Assembly: GCA_002840115.1 (NCBI GenBank)
Contig: PGZG01000051.1
Location: 1 to 10,592, forward strand
Length of the DNA: 10,592 nucleotides
Origin: Gammaproteobacteria bacterium HGW-Gammaproteobacteria-14
Lineage (GTDB): Bacteria > Pseudomonadota > Gammaproteobacteria > Pseudomonadales > Alcanivoracaceae
Direction of reading: 5' to 3'
The first letter of the stretch is position 1; each line of letters starts with the position of its first letter. Below are positions 1 to 7,103 of this stretch, piece by piece. A model generated the notes under the pieces. It saw only the letters and a list, made by a program, of their open reading frames with translations. It ran no database searches and was not told the DNA's origin. Both the position numbers and the translations under genes were made by a program.

Positions 1-567
1 GTAGGCCAAGTCGTCTTTCATTACCCGCATGGAGCGCACCACGTTGTCAAAATTCAGCAGGGGCTCGCCCATGCCCATCATGACAACATTCGTCACCGGG
101 TGTTCCCCCAGATTCTTGCGCGGGCCAAATGAGCGACTCGCCAGCCACACCTGACCAATAATCTCGGCACTGCTGAGATCCCGCTGAAACCCTTGCTTAC
201 CGGTGGAGCAGAAGCTGCAATCAACCGAACAGCCCACCTGCGACGACACACACAAGGTGCCACGACGGCCATCCGGGATAAATACGGTTTCAATGGCGCC
301 GCCGCCATCGACTTTGAACACCCATTTGCGGGTGCCGTCCCGGGAAATCCCCTCGTGGAGGATTTCCGGGGCACGGATCTCGGCAATCGCCGAGAGCTTT
401 TCACGGAGCTTTTTACCAACATCGGTCATCTGCTCAAAATCATCCACCTGGTGGATATGCATCCATTTCAGCATCTGATGGGCGCGGAATTTCTTCTCTC
501 CCAGGGAAAGAAAGAACTCCTCCATTTCGATGCGGGACAAACCCAGCAAATTGATTTTGTCAGTCAT
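1..567 (-). CDS. rlmN: RlmN, dual-specificity 23S rRNA/tRNA adenine-C2 methyltransferase (3' end outside window)
   Basis: This radical-SAM enzyme methylates C2 of A2503 in 23S rRNA and of A37 in some tRNAs, using a [4Fe-4S] cluster and a methyl-cysteine intermediate. Only the first 189 codons are in the window. The protein starts MTDKINLLGLSRIEMEEFF, typical of RlmN. The radical-SAM triad CxxxCxxC is visible as C113, C117 and C120 (CSVDCSFC). C106 lies seven residues before it, the same spacing as E. coli C118 to C125. The SAM-binding GMGEP motif is at residues 165-169. The second catalytic cysteine (E. coli C355) would fall beyond the left edge, so activity cannot be confirmed. The start is set by the conserved N-terminus and a GGAG-containing ribosome site just upstream. 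It lies 22 bp after the ndk stop on the same strand, so the two are probably co-transcribed. Confidence 0.96.
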   Translation of the reverse strand, partial: MTDKINLLGLSRIEMEEFFLSLGEKKFRAHQMLKWMHIHQVDDFEQMTDVGKKLREKLSAIAEIRAPEILHEGISRDGTRKWVFKVDGGGAIETVFIPDGRRGTLCVSSQVGCSVDCSFCSTGKQGFQRDLSSAEIIGQVWLASRSFGPRKNLGEHPVTNVVMMGMGEPLLNFDNVVRSMRVMKDDLAY

Positions 568-589
568 ATCAGCTCCGGGAGCCTTGCGC

Positions 590-1021
590 TTAGCGGGTGC
601 GGGCGCAGAGCTCGTCAGCGGCAAAGAAGTACGCGATCTCGCGCTCCGCGGAAGCAACGGAGTCGGAACCATGCACCGCATTTTCATCAATGGTACTGGC
701 GAAATCGGCACGAATAGTTCCGGCTGCCGCATCCTTCGGGTTAGTGGCCCCCATCAGATCACGGTTCTTGATAACAGCGTCTTCACCTTCCAACACCTGA
801 ACAACCACCGGGCCGGAGGTCATAAAGGACACCAGATCCTTAAAGAACGGGCGCTCTTTGTGTTCAGCATAGAAGCCACCGGCTTTCTCATCCGACAGGT
901 GGACCATTTTCAGGGCTACGATCCGCAGACCGGCCTTCTCGAAACGGCTCTCGATCTCACCAATGACATTCTTGGACACGGCATCGGGCTTGATAATGGA
1001 CAGGGTACGTTCAACAGCCAT
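590..1021 (-). CDS. ndk: Nucleoside diphosphate kinase
   Basis: This cytoplasmic enzyme moves the gamma-phosphate of ATP to NDPs and dNDPs through a phosphohistidine, balancing nucleotide pools. The 143-residue product has the same length as E. coli Ndk. It begins MAVERTLSIIKPDAV, where K11 in KPDAV is an active-site residue. The phosphorylated histidine is H117 in NAVHGSDS. The reading frame stays open upstream to a GTG at 1093, but the shorter start is preferred: it matches the conserved family N-terminus and is preceded by a purine-rich AGAGAGGA ribosome site. A perfect -10 hexamer about 85 bp upstream suggests this gene heads a transcript continuing into rlmN. In Pseudomonas-type genomes the same pair follows iscX; here its upstream neighbour is a divergent suf operon. 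Confidence 0.98.
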   Translation of the reverse strand: MAVERTLSIIKPDAVSKNVIGEIESRFEKAGLRIVALKMVHLSDEKAGGFYAEHKERPFFKDLVSFMTSGPVVVQVLEGEDAVIKNRDLMGATNPKDAAAGTIRADFASTIDENAVHGSDSVASAEREIAYFFAADELCARTR

Positions 1022-1104
1022 CGGATCCTCTCTTTCAGTACAGGTTTCGGATAAAGTAACCGCGGCGACCACGAGAACACGGCGGCCGGGCACGGGAGCG
1101 CGGC

Positions 1105-1110
1105 ATTATA
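1105..1110 (-). promoter_or_regulatory. Probable -10 element of the ndk promoter
   Basis: On the minus strand this is a perfect TATAAT. The -35 region at 17-bp spacing (TATAAA, 1128-1133) matches TTGACA at only three positions, so the call rests mainly on the -10 and the position. Transcription would start near 1098, giving a GC-rich untranslated leader of about 77 nt before the ndk ATG. The placement is inferred from sequence only. Confidence 0.5.
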
Positions 1111-1200
1111 CGCATGCAGCCGGTCTATTTATACCACCGCAGACAGTCATTCCCGCCATGTTTGCGAGTGCCCGCTTACTGAGAATTCCCTAATCCGGCC

Positions 1201-1229
1201 TTTCCCGAGCCGCCGATGCCCCCTATAAT
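1201..1229 (+). promoter_or_regulatory. Probable promoter of the suf operon
   Basis: A perfect TATAAT -10 hexamer occupies 1224-1229. The hexamer 17 bp upstream, TTTCCC at 1201-1206, is a poor -35 (three of six). Weak -35 elements are common at regulated promoters. Transcription would start near 1235-1237, leaving a leader of roughly 58 nt before sufB. The -10 is partly overlapped by the IscR-like palindrome beginning at 1228, so a bound repressor would block RNA polymerase. Confidence 0.6.
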
Positions 1230-1252
1230 ACCCGACTGTTTTAGTATGGTAT
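1228..1252 (+). promoter_or_regulatory. IscR type-1-like operator in front of the suf operon
   Basis: This is a 25-bp partial palindrome with left arm ATACCCGACTG, a TTT centre, and right arm TAGTATGGTAT. The right arm matches the reverse complement of the left at 9 of 11 positions, counting the degenerate centre-proximal base as a match. Set against the remembered E. coli type-1 consensus (ATASYYGACTR, WWW, YAGTCRRSTAT), 23 of 25 positions agree. The two misfits are both in the right arm, at 1246 and 1247. Type-1 sites are bound by [2Fe-2S]-IscR, which represses when clusters are abundant. The site covers the end of the -10 and the predicted transcription start, a position suited to repression. 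Binding itself is inferred. Confidence 0.75.
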
Positions 1253-1293
1253 TCATGGGTCCATCCCCTTCGGGAAGGCCGCGGAGAGCCCTA

Positions 1294-2736
1294 ATGAGCA
1301 CGGACACCGATATCGACACGCTGGTCAGCCGCGAATATGCCGCAGGCTTCACCACCTCGGTAGAGTCAGACACCCTGCCTCCGGGGCTGGATGAAGACGT
1401 CATCCGCTTTATCTCCAGCCGCAAGAACGAGCCTGAATGGCTGCTGGAGTGGCGTCTTGCTGCCTACCATCGCTGGCTGGAGATGACCCCTCCGGAATGG
1501 GCTCATATCCATCACCCCCCCATCGACTTCAACACGGTGTCCTACTTTTCCGCACCGAAAAGCATGGCGGATCGCCCCCAGAGCATTGATGAGGTAGACC
1601 CGGAGTTACTCCGGACCTACGAAAAGCTTGGCATTCCCCTACATGAACAGGCCGCACTGGCCGGGGTCGCCGTAGATGCGGTATTCGACTCGGTCTCTAT
1701 TGGCACCACCTTCCGTGGCAAACTCAAGGAAGCCGGGGTCATTTTCTGCTCTATTTCCGAAGCAGTGCATGAATACCCGGAACTGATCAAAGAATATCTC
1801 GGCTCCGTGGTTCCCCAGGGCGACAACTTCTATGCCGCTCTCAATTCAGCGGTGTTTTCCGACGGCTCCTTTGTTTATATCCCCAAGGGCGTTAAATGCC
1901 CGATGGAGCTGTCCACCTACTTCCGCATCAACGAGGCCAAAACCGGCCAGTTTGAACGCACCCTAATCGTTGCCGAAGAAGGCAGCCAGGTCAGCTACTT
2001 GGAAGGCTGCACCGCACCAATGCGCGATGAAAATCAGCTCCATGCCGCCGTTGTCGAACTGGTCGCGCGCAAGGACGCAAAGATTAAATATTCCACCGTG
2101 CAAAACTGGTATCCGGGTGATGAGCAGGGCCGTGGGGGCATCTACAACTTTGTCACCAAACGGGGCGTTGCCCACGAAAACGCGCACATCTCCTGGACCC
2201 AAGTAGAGACCGGTTCCGCCATTACCTGGAAGTACCCCAGCGTTATCCTGCGGGGCGACAACTCGGTGGGAGAATTCTATTCCGTCGCCCTGACCCGCGG
2301 CCGCCAGCAGGCCGACACCGGCACAAAAATGATTCACTTGGGCAAAAACACCAAAAGCACGATTATTTCCAAAGGCATTTCGGCTGGCCGCAGCCAAAAC
2401 GCCTATCGTGGGCTAGTGCGCATCAGCCCCAGAGCGGAAGGCGCGCGCAACTTCACCCAGTGTGACTCCCTGCTTATCGGCGATCAGTGTGGCGCTCACA
2501 CCTTTCCTTATATTGAAAGCCGCAATCCATCCGCCACTCTGGAGCACGAAGCCACAACATCCAAAGTCAGTGATGACCAATTATTTCTGTGCCGTCAACG
2601 CGGCATTGATACGGAAAAAGCGGTGTCCATGATCGTCAACGGTTTCTGCAAGGAAGTCTTCAAGGAGTTGCCCATGGAGTTTGCGGTCGAGGCCGGAAAG
2701 CTTCTGGAAGTGAGCCTCGAAGGCTCCGTCGGCTAA
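1294..2736 (+). CDS. sufB: SufB, cluster-building subunit of the SufBC2D scaffold
   Basis: SufB receives sulfur and, with SufD, forms the interface where Fe-S clusters are assembled. The 480-residue product ends FAVEAGKLLEVSLEGSVG, as SufB does. Residues important in E. coli align with a constant offset of 15: C239 (E. coli C254, sulfur entry, in EGCTAPMRD), C390 (C405, in TQCDSLLIG), and E417-H418-E419 (E432-H433-E434). The E. coli N-terminal CxxCxxxC motif is absent; around residues 80-100 there is a short serine/proline/acidic stretch without cysteines. The frame opens at 1216, but those 26 extra codons would cover the promoter and operator. The ATG at 1294 follows GGAGAG at a good distance and is the likely start. 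It is the first gene of the suf operon and is followed by a 72-bp gap before sufC. Confidence 0.97.
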   Translation: MSTDTDIDTLVSREYAAGFTTSVESDTLPPGLDEDVIRFISSRKNEPEWLLEWRLAAYHRWLEMTPPEWAHIHHPPIDFNTVSYFSAPKSMADRPQSIDEVDPELLRTYEKLGIPLHEQAALAGVAVDAVFDSVSIGTTFRGKLKEAGVIFCSISEAVHEYPELIKEYLGSVVPQGDNFYAALNSAVFSDGSFVYIPKGVKCPMELSTYFRINEAKTGQFERTLIVAEEGSQVSYLEGCTAPMRDENQLHAAVVELVARKDAKIKYSTVQNWYPGDEQGRGGIYNFVTKRGVAHENAHISWTQVETGSAITWKYPSVILRGDNSVGEFYSVALTRGRQQADTGTKMIHLGKNTKSTIISKGISAGRSQNAYRGLVRISPRAEGARNFTQCDSLLIGDQCGAHTFPYIESRNPSATLEHEATTSKVSDDQLFLCRQRGIDTEKAVSMIVNGFCKEVFKELPMEFAVEAGKLLEVSLEGSVG

Positions 2737-2808
2737 CCCCGGCGGCTGTAGCGAATATTGTTGAGTTGATTACCGTTAAATTAATGAACACGCATTCAGG
2801 AAACGTCC

Positions 2809-3564
2809 ATGCTTGAAGTTCGCAATTTGCACGCCTCCGTCGATGGCAAAGACATTCTTAAAGGCCTGACCTTGACGGTCAAACCCGGCGAAGTGCATGC
2901 CATTATGGGCCCGAATGGCTCTGGTAAAAGCACCCTGTCAAATGTACTGGCGGGTCGCCCCGGCTACCAGATCACCGCCGGCGATGTGCTTTATGAAGGC
3001 AAGCCACTGGCAGAGATGGAAACCGAAGAACGAGCCCGCGCTGGAATTTTTCTGGCATTCCAATATCCAGTGGAGATTCCCGGCGTTTCCAATATGGAGT
3101 TTCTCAAGGCGTCTCTGGAGGCCGTCCGGAGTGCTCAGGGCAAAGAGCCGCTGGATGCCGTCACCCTGCTGCGCCGCGCCCGCGAAGCTTGCCAGCACGT
3201 TAATCTGGATCAGCAGTTTCTCAAACGCGGCGTCAATGAGGGCTTCTCGGGCGGCGAAAAGAAGCGCAACGAAATCATGCAAATGATGCTGCTGGAACCC
3301 AAGCTCGCGCTGCTTGATGAAACCGATTCCGGTCTTGATATTGACGCCCTTCAGGTTGTCGCCAAAGGCGTTAACGCCCTGCGCAGCCCGGAACGAGCCA
3401 TTGTACTGGTAACCCATTATCAACGGCTGCTGGACTACATTGTGCCAGACCATGTCCATGTACTGGCCGATGGCAAAATCATCAAATCCGGCGGCAAGGA
3501 ACTGGCGCTGGAGCTGGAACAAAAAGGCTACGGCTGGCTCACCGGGGAGGAAGAATCCGCATGA
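2809..3564 (+). CDS. sufC: SufC, ABC-type ATPase of the SufBC2D complex
   Basis: SufC is a soluble ATPase that dimerises on SufB and SufD. ATP binding changes the SufB-SufD interface so that a cluster can form there; it is not a transporter. All ABC elements are visible in the 251 residues: Walker A GPNGSGKST (34-42, with K40), Q-loop AFQYP (Q85), signature FSGGEKKR (146-153), Walker B LALLDETDSGLD (166-177, catalytic E171) and switch H203 in VLVTHYQR. An AGGAAA ribosome site at 2798-2803 fixes the start at 2809. The stop overlaps the sufD start by 4 bp (ATGA), implying translational coupling that would help keep SufC and SufD in step. The 72-bp gap upstream is AT-rich, but I could not assemble a convincing internal promoter in it. 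Confidence 0.98.
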   Translation: MLEVRNLHASVDGKDILKGLTLTVKPGEVHAIMGPNGSGKSTLSNVLAGRPGYQITAGDVLYEGKPLAEMETEERARAGIFLAFQYPVEIPGVSNMEFLKASLEAVRSAQGKEPLDAVTLLRRAREACQHVNLDQQFLKRGVNEGFSGGEKKRNEIMQMMLLEPKLALLDETDSGLDIDALQVVAKGVNALRSPERAIVLVTHYQRLLDYIVPDHVHVLADGKIIKSGGKELALELEQKGYGWLTGEEESA

Positions 3565-4796
3565 CCCCCGCCGAGCAACTGAAAGACAGCGTGCTGACGC
3601 TGGCCCATGCAACGCAACGGGATGACACCCTCACCTCCCTGCGTCGTCATGCCGTGGAGCAGCTCAAGGTATTACCGTTTCCTGACAAAAAACAGGAAGC
3701 CTGGAAGTATACCGGACTGCATGCACTCACCGCTGGCCAGCTCAACCAACCTGCAACGATGCTGCAACATTCAGCGCAGTTTCCTGCTCTGGGGGATTGC
3801 GTCATTGTGATTGGCAATGGCTTTTTACCTGCACAGCTTCCCGACTTGCCTGCCGGGCTGTCTGCTACAACCTTTTCCTCTGCAACTCCGTCGGACAAGA
3901 GTATCAGCGACGAGCACCCGGACACCCTGTTTGGCTGGCTGAACAATGCCAGCCTCAACGATGGTTTATTGCTGAAAACCGAACGCAACCAGAAGGTTGC
4001 CGCTGTTGTTCATGTGGTGTTTTTTAATCACAGTGACACACCCTGCCATGCCGCCAACCGACTACAGGTAGAATTGGCAGAAGGCAGTGAGCTCACCCTG
4101 ATAGAACACTATATTGGCAGCGGCCCGATCCTCGCCAATGCCCTGACCCGCATTCAGGCAGGCCCCAATAGCCGCATAACCCATTACCGTTTGCAAAGTG
4201 AGGCCGCCGACACACTGCATATCGGCAACCTGCAAATTGACCAACAGCGGGATAGCTACGTCGACTCAAGCCAACTGATGCGCGGCAATGTACTGCGCCG
4301 TAATGATATTCATGTTCGGCTACTGGAAAGCGGCGCCGAACTATCAATGCGAGGTGTCTTTATCGCCCGCGACCAAAGCCATATCGACAACCATATCAAT
4401 GTCGAGCATGTTGCAGCCCATTGCCCCTCGAATCAGATTTACAAAGGCATTGCCGGAGAGAAAGGCCGTGCCGTTTTTAATGGTCGCATCCATATTCATC
4501 CCTACGCCAAGGGTAGTGATGCCTCGTTATCTAATAACAACATGCTGCTTTCCCGTGACGCAGAAATCGATAGCAAACCAGAGCTGGAAATCTATAACGA
4601 CGATGTCAAGTGCGCCCACGGCACCACCGTCGGCCAGATGGATGCCGCCCAACTGTTTTACCTGCGCTCCCGAGGTATTGATGAAGCAAAAGCAAAACGC
4701 ATGCTCGGCACCGGCTTTGTCAATGAAACCCTGCTAGCCATGCACGACGACAGCGTGCGTGACTGGGCCATCGACTGGCTTGGCGAGGCACTGTAG
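3561..4796 (+). CDS. sufD: SufD, partner subunit of the SufBC2D scaffold
   Basis: SufD is the SufB paralogue in the scaffold and is needed for iron entry and for the shared cluster-assembly interface. The product is 411 residues (E. coli 423). The C-terminal core carries the family pattern: GIAGEKGRAVFNGRIHIHP, then SNNNMLLS, SKPELEIYNDDVKCAHGTT, and FYLRSRGID. C351 and H353 in KCAHGTT correspond to E. coli C358 and H360; the latter is required for cluster formation. The N-terminal third is diverged, as usual for SufD. The start overlaps the sufC stop in an ATGA and is preceded by a strong GGGGAGGAAG ribosome site inside sufC. The TAG stop shares its last base with the GTG start of sufS. Confidence 0.96.
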   Translation: MTPAEQLKDSVLTLAHATQRDDTLTSLRRHAVEQLKVLPFPDKKQEAWKYTGLHALTAGQLNQPATMLQHSAQFPALGDCVIVIGNGFLPAQLPDLPAGLSATTFSSATPSDKSISDEHPDTLFGWLNNASLNDGLLLKTERNQKVAAVVHVVFFNHSDTPCHAANRLQVELAEGSELTLIEHYIGSGPILANALTRIQAGPNSRITHYRLQSEAADTLHIGNLQIDQQRDSYVDSSQLMRGNVLRRNDIHVRLLESGAELSMRGVFIARDQSHIDNHINVEHVAAHCPSNQIYKGIAGEKGRAVFNGRIHIHPYAKGSDASLSNNNMLLSRDAEIDSKPELEIYNDDVKCAHGTTVGQMDAAQLFYLRSRGIDEAKAKRMLGTGFVNETLLAMHDDSVRDWAIDWLGEAL

Positions 4797-6049
4797 TGAG
4801 TATCAGCACCGTGAATACGAGCTCGACCAATATCACATCGAATCTGGATATCGCCTCACTGCGAGCCCAGTTCCCGATTCTGTCGCAGACCGTGCGCGGC
4901 AAGCCGTTGGTGTATCTCGATAACGGCGCCACCACCCAAAAACCGGAAGCAGTGATTGCGGCTATTGACGCCTACTATCGCGAATGCAACAGCAACGTTC
5001 ACCGCGGCGCTCACTACCTGAGTGACGAAGCGACGGCACGCTTTGAAGGTGCTCGCCAGCGGGTTGCTGATTTTCTGAATGCCGAGCGTGAAGAAATCAT
5101 CTGGACCCGCGGCACCACCGAAAGCATTAATCTGGTGGCCAGCTGTTACGGAGCCAGCCTGAAAGCCGGTGACGAAATCATTATTTCAACACTGGAACAC
5201 CACTCCAATATTGTTCCCTGGCAAATGGCCTGTGCCCGTAGCGGTGCAACACTGAAAGTTATTCCACTGCTGGCAGATGGCAGCCTCGATATGGAAGGTT
5301 ACCGGGCACTTCTGGGCGCACGCACCCGGATTGTCGCAGTAACCCACGTATCTAATGCCCTCGGCACTGTTACTCCGATAGCAGAGATTATTCGTGAAGC
5401 CAAAGCCGTGGGCGCGGTAACTTTGGTTGATGGCGCTCAGGCGGTATCCCACTTCCCGGTGGATGTGCAGGCACTGGACTGCGATTTTTACGTCTTCTCC
5501 GGCCACAAGCTGTTTGGCCCCACCGGTATCGGGGTGCTTTATGGCCGCAAAGCACTGCTGGAAGCCATGCCCCCATGGCTCGGTGGCGGCGAGATGATTG
5601 AAACCGTGTCCTTCGAGCGCAGCACCTGGAACCGGTTGCCATATAAATTTGAAGCTGGCACACCGAATATTGCCGGGGCTATCGGTCTTGGCGCGGCCAT
5701 CGAGTGGCTGCAAACGCAGGACCGTGCCGCTCTGGCCAGCCATGAAGCAGCACTGCTTGCGGAGGCCACAACCCGCGCTCAGGCGTTTACCGGTATGCAA
5801 TTGATCGGCACCGCCCCCGGCAAAGTAGCGGTCATGTCTTTTCTACTCGACGGCGCCCACCCTAACGATGTCGGCCAATTGCTCGACCAGCAGGGGGTAG
5901 CCGTACGTACCGGCCATCACTGCACCATGCCGTTGATGGATTGCCTGGGTATTCCAGGCACTATTCGGGCATCGTTTTCGGTCTACAATGACCCTATGGA
6001 TATTGAGCGGCTTTTTAACGCCCTCGAAAAGGTAAAAACATTTTTGTAG
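4796..6049 (+). CDS. sufS: SufS, type II cysteine desulfurase (PLP)
   Basis: SufS removes sulfur from L-cysteine, giving alanine and an enzyme persulfide that is passed to SufE. The 417-residue product has the PLP lysine K238 in FSGHKLFGPTGIG and the persulfide cysteine C376 in RTGHHCTMPLM. Both are 12 residues later than in E. coli (K226, C364), reflecting a longer, serine/threonine-rich N-terminus before LRAQFPILS. The histidine-rich EHHSN motif that contacts PLP is present. No in-frame ATG occurs before the conserved core, so a non-ATG start is required. GTG at 4796 overlaps the sufD stop by one base and follows GCGAGG at usable distance. A second GTG at 4811 is possible but has no clear ribosome site. 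Its partner SufE is encoded three genes downstream. Confidence 0.96.
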   Translation: MSISTVNTSSTNITSNLDIASLRAQFPILSQTVRGKPLVYLDNGATTQKPEAVIAAIDAYYRECNSNVHRGAHYLSDEATARFEGARQRVADFLNAEREEIIWTRGTTESINLVASCYGASLKAGDEIIISTLEHHSNIVPWQMACARSGATLKVIPLLADGSLDMEGYRALLGARTRIVAVTHVSNALGTVTPIAEIIREAKAVGAVTLVDGAQAVSHFPVDVQALDCDFYVFSGHKLFGPTGIGVLYGRKALLEAMPPWLGGGEMIETVSFERSTWNRLPYKFEAGTPNIAGAIGLGAAIEWLQTQDRAALASHEAALLAEATTRAQAFTGMQLIGTAPGKVAVMSFLLDGAHPNDVGQLLDQQGVAVRTGHHCTMPLMDCLGIPGTIRASFSVYNDPMDIERLFNALEKVKTFL

Positions 6050-6112
6050 GGGTGCACTCAGGCGAGGCTGTGTCATAACACTCTCAACCAACAACCCTTA
6101 CCAGACACACTT

Positions 6113-6119
6113 AAGGAGG
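6113..6119 (+). promoter_or_regulatory. Strong ribosome binding site for sufA
   Basis: AAGGAGG is a near-perfect Shine-Dalgarno sequence, 8 nt before the sufA ATG. It lies at the end of the 78-nt gap after sufS, one of the three gaps of 70-80 nt in the operon. It fixes the sufA start and suggests independent, efficient translation of the sufA-sufT pair rather than coupling to sufS. Confidence 0.85.
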
Positions 6120-6127
6120 CGTCCACA

Positions 6128-6487
6128 ATGAGCGTACAGACCTATATGCCCGGCGACGTCAGCATCCGCATGACCCCGAGCGCCGAAAGTCAGGCCCGCA
6201 AGGAAATCAAGCGGGAAGCCGCCCGCGGGCTTCGCTTGGCGGTAAAACCATCCGGTTGCTCCGGATTTATGTATGTTCTCGACTATGTTCGCGGGGAAAC
6301 CGCCGACGACAAGCCGATCGCCATCGCCGATGACGTCACCCTGTTTATTGATAGCAAAAGCGTCAGCGTGGTGAATGGCACTGAAATCGATTACGTCACC
6401 GAAGGCGTCAATAGCTTTTTCAAATTCCGCAACCCGAACGCGACCGGCGAATGTGGCTGCGGCGAGAGCTTCACGGTTAACGCATGA
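6128..6487 (+). CDS. sufA: SufA-like A-type Fe-S carrier protein
   Basis: A-type carriers accept clusters from the SufBCD scaffold and hand them to apo-proteins. The 119-residue product carries the three invariant cysteines of the IscA/SufA/ErpA family: C44 (PSGCSGF), C109 and C111 (ECGCGESF). This spacing matches SufA C50, C114 and C116. The short N-terminal extension before IRMTPSAE and the position in the suf operon favour SufA over IscA or ErpA, although the sequence alone separates these paralogues poorly. The start is supported by a near-perfect ribosome site. The TGA stop overlaps the sufT ATG by 4 bp, so carrier and SufT are probably made together. Confidence 0.93.
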   Translation: MSVQTYMPGDVSIRMTPSAESQARKEIKREAARGLRLAVKPSGCSGFMYVLDYVRGETADDKPIAIADDVTLFIDSKSVSVVNGTEIDYVTEGVNSFFKFRNPNATGECGCGESFTVNA

Positions 6488-7026
6488 GTGAACAACGTAC
6501 CGTCGTCACCCATCGAGATGTTGCCGCCCGTCTGGTTCCGGCGGGCACCCCCATCACCATTCATAAAAATACTTTCGTCAATATCCGGCAAGCATTAGGC
6601 GGCACCTGGACAGTCACCATCAACGGCAATATGGCACGCATTGATGGCACCGATGGCGATGCCATTGGCATGCAGCCCCTGTCACTGGATTTTGCTCCCG
6701 GCGAGGCCGATGGCTCTGTACGCCGTAGCGATATCGACAAGGTATTGGCAACCATTTTTGACCCGGAAATTCCAGTCAACATTGTCGACCTTGGGCTGGT
6801 GTATGGCTGTGATGTTATTGAGCGCGACGGCGCCAATGTGGTGCAGCTGAAAATGACACTAACGGCGCCCACCTGCGGCATGGGGCCAGTGCTGATCAGC
6901 GATGTGGAATATCGCCTGGCACTGGTGCCCAATGTACATAAGGTGGAAGTCGAGCTGGTGTTCGATCCCCCCTGGAGTCGCGATATGATGAGCGACGAAG
7001 CACAACTTGAGCTTGGGCTTTTTTAG
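6484..7026 (+). CDS. sufT: SufT, MIP18/DUF59-family Fe-S protein maturation factor (long form)
   Basis: SufT proteins are auxiliary factors in Fe-S protein maturation. In Staphylococcus aureus SufT matters when demand for Fe-S proteins is high; the biochemical role is less defined than for the core Suf proteins. The 180-residue product has two parts. Residues 1-75 form the N-terminal region typical of the long SufT family, including PAGTPITIHKNTFVNIRQALGG. Residues 83-168 form a MIP18 domain with DPEIPVNIVDLGLVYG, the conserved cysteine C131 in TAPTCGMG, and DPPW near the end. It is translationally coupled to sufA by an ATGA overlap. A 77-bp gap with a near-perfect 16-bp tandem repeat follows. 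Confidence 0.93.
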   Translation: MSEQRTVVTHRDVAARLVPAGTPITIHKNTFVNIRQALGGTWTVTINGNMARIDGTDGDAIGMQPLSLDFAPGEADGSVRRSDIDKVLATIFDPEIPVNIVDLGLVYGCDVIERDGANVVQLKMTLTAPTCGMGPVLISDVEYRLALVPNVHKVEVELVFDPPWSRDMMSDEAQLELGLF

Positions 7027-7051
7027 TCACCACCGGATTTTTTTACTCGCC

Positions 7052-7084
7052 CGGATACCCCGAATAAACGGATATCCCGAATAA
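7052..7084 (+). repeat. Tandem pair of 16-bp direct repeats between sufT and sufE
   Basis: CGGATACCCCGAATAA at 7052-7067 is followed, after one base, by CGGATATCCCGAATAA at 7069-7084. The copies differ at one position. The repeat fills much of the sufT-sufE gap and ends 19 bp before the sufE ATG. It could be a local duplication or a tandem protein-binding site; I do not recognise it as a known operator. Confidence 0.8.
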
Positions 7085-7103
7085 GCAAAGGCAAAGACTG
7101 ACG

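Noticed and set aside
530..1054. Plus-strand open frame antisense to ndk and the rlmN start
   Set aside because: The opposite strand encodes clear Ndk and RlmN with active-site motifs; the plus frame resembles no known family.
1216..1293. 26-codon N-terminal extension of SufB
   Set aside because: It would begin upstream of the predicted transcription start and overlap the promoter and operator. The ATG at 1294 has a proper ribosome site and gives normal SufB length.
2737..2808. Possible internal promoter in the AT-rich sufB-sufC gap
   Set aside because: TTGAGT at 2761-2766 resembles a -35, but no -10-like hexamer lies at a usable distance.
2938..3612. Long minus-strand open frame (224 codons) opposite sufC
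   Set aside because: It lies antisense to a fully supported sufC, has no recognisable domain, and looks like a codon-bias shadow. The same applies to the 204-codon minus frame at 5186-5800 opposite sufS.
6069..6109. Inverted repeat TGTGTC / GACACA in the sufS-sufA gap
   Set aside because: Only 6 bp with a loop of about 30 nt; such pairs arise by chance and it does not resemble a known regulator site.
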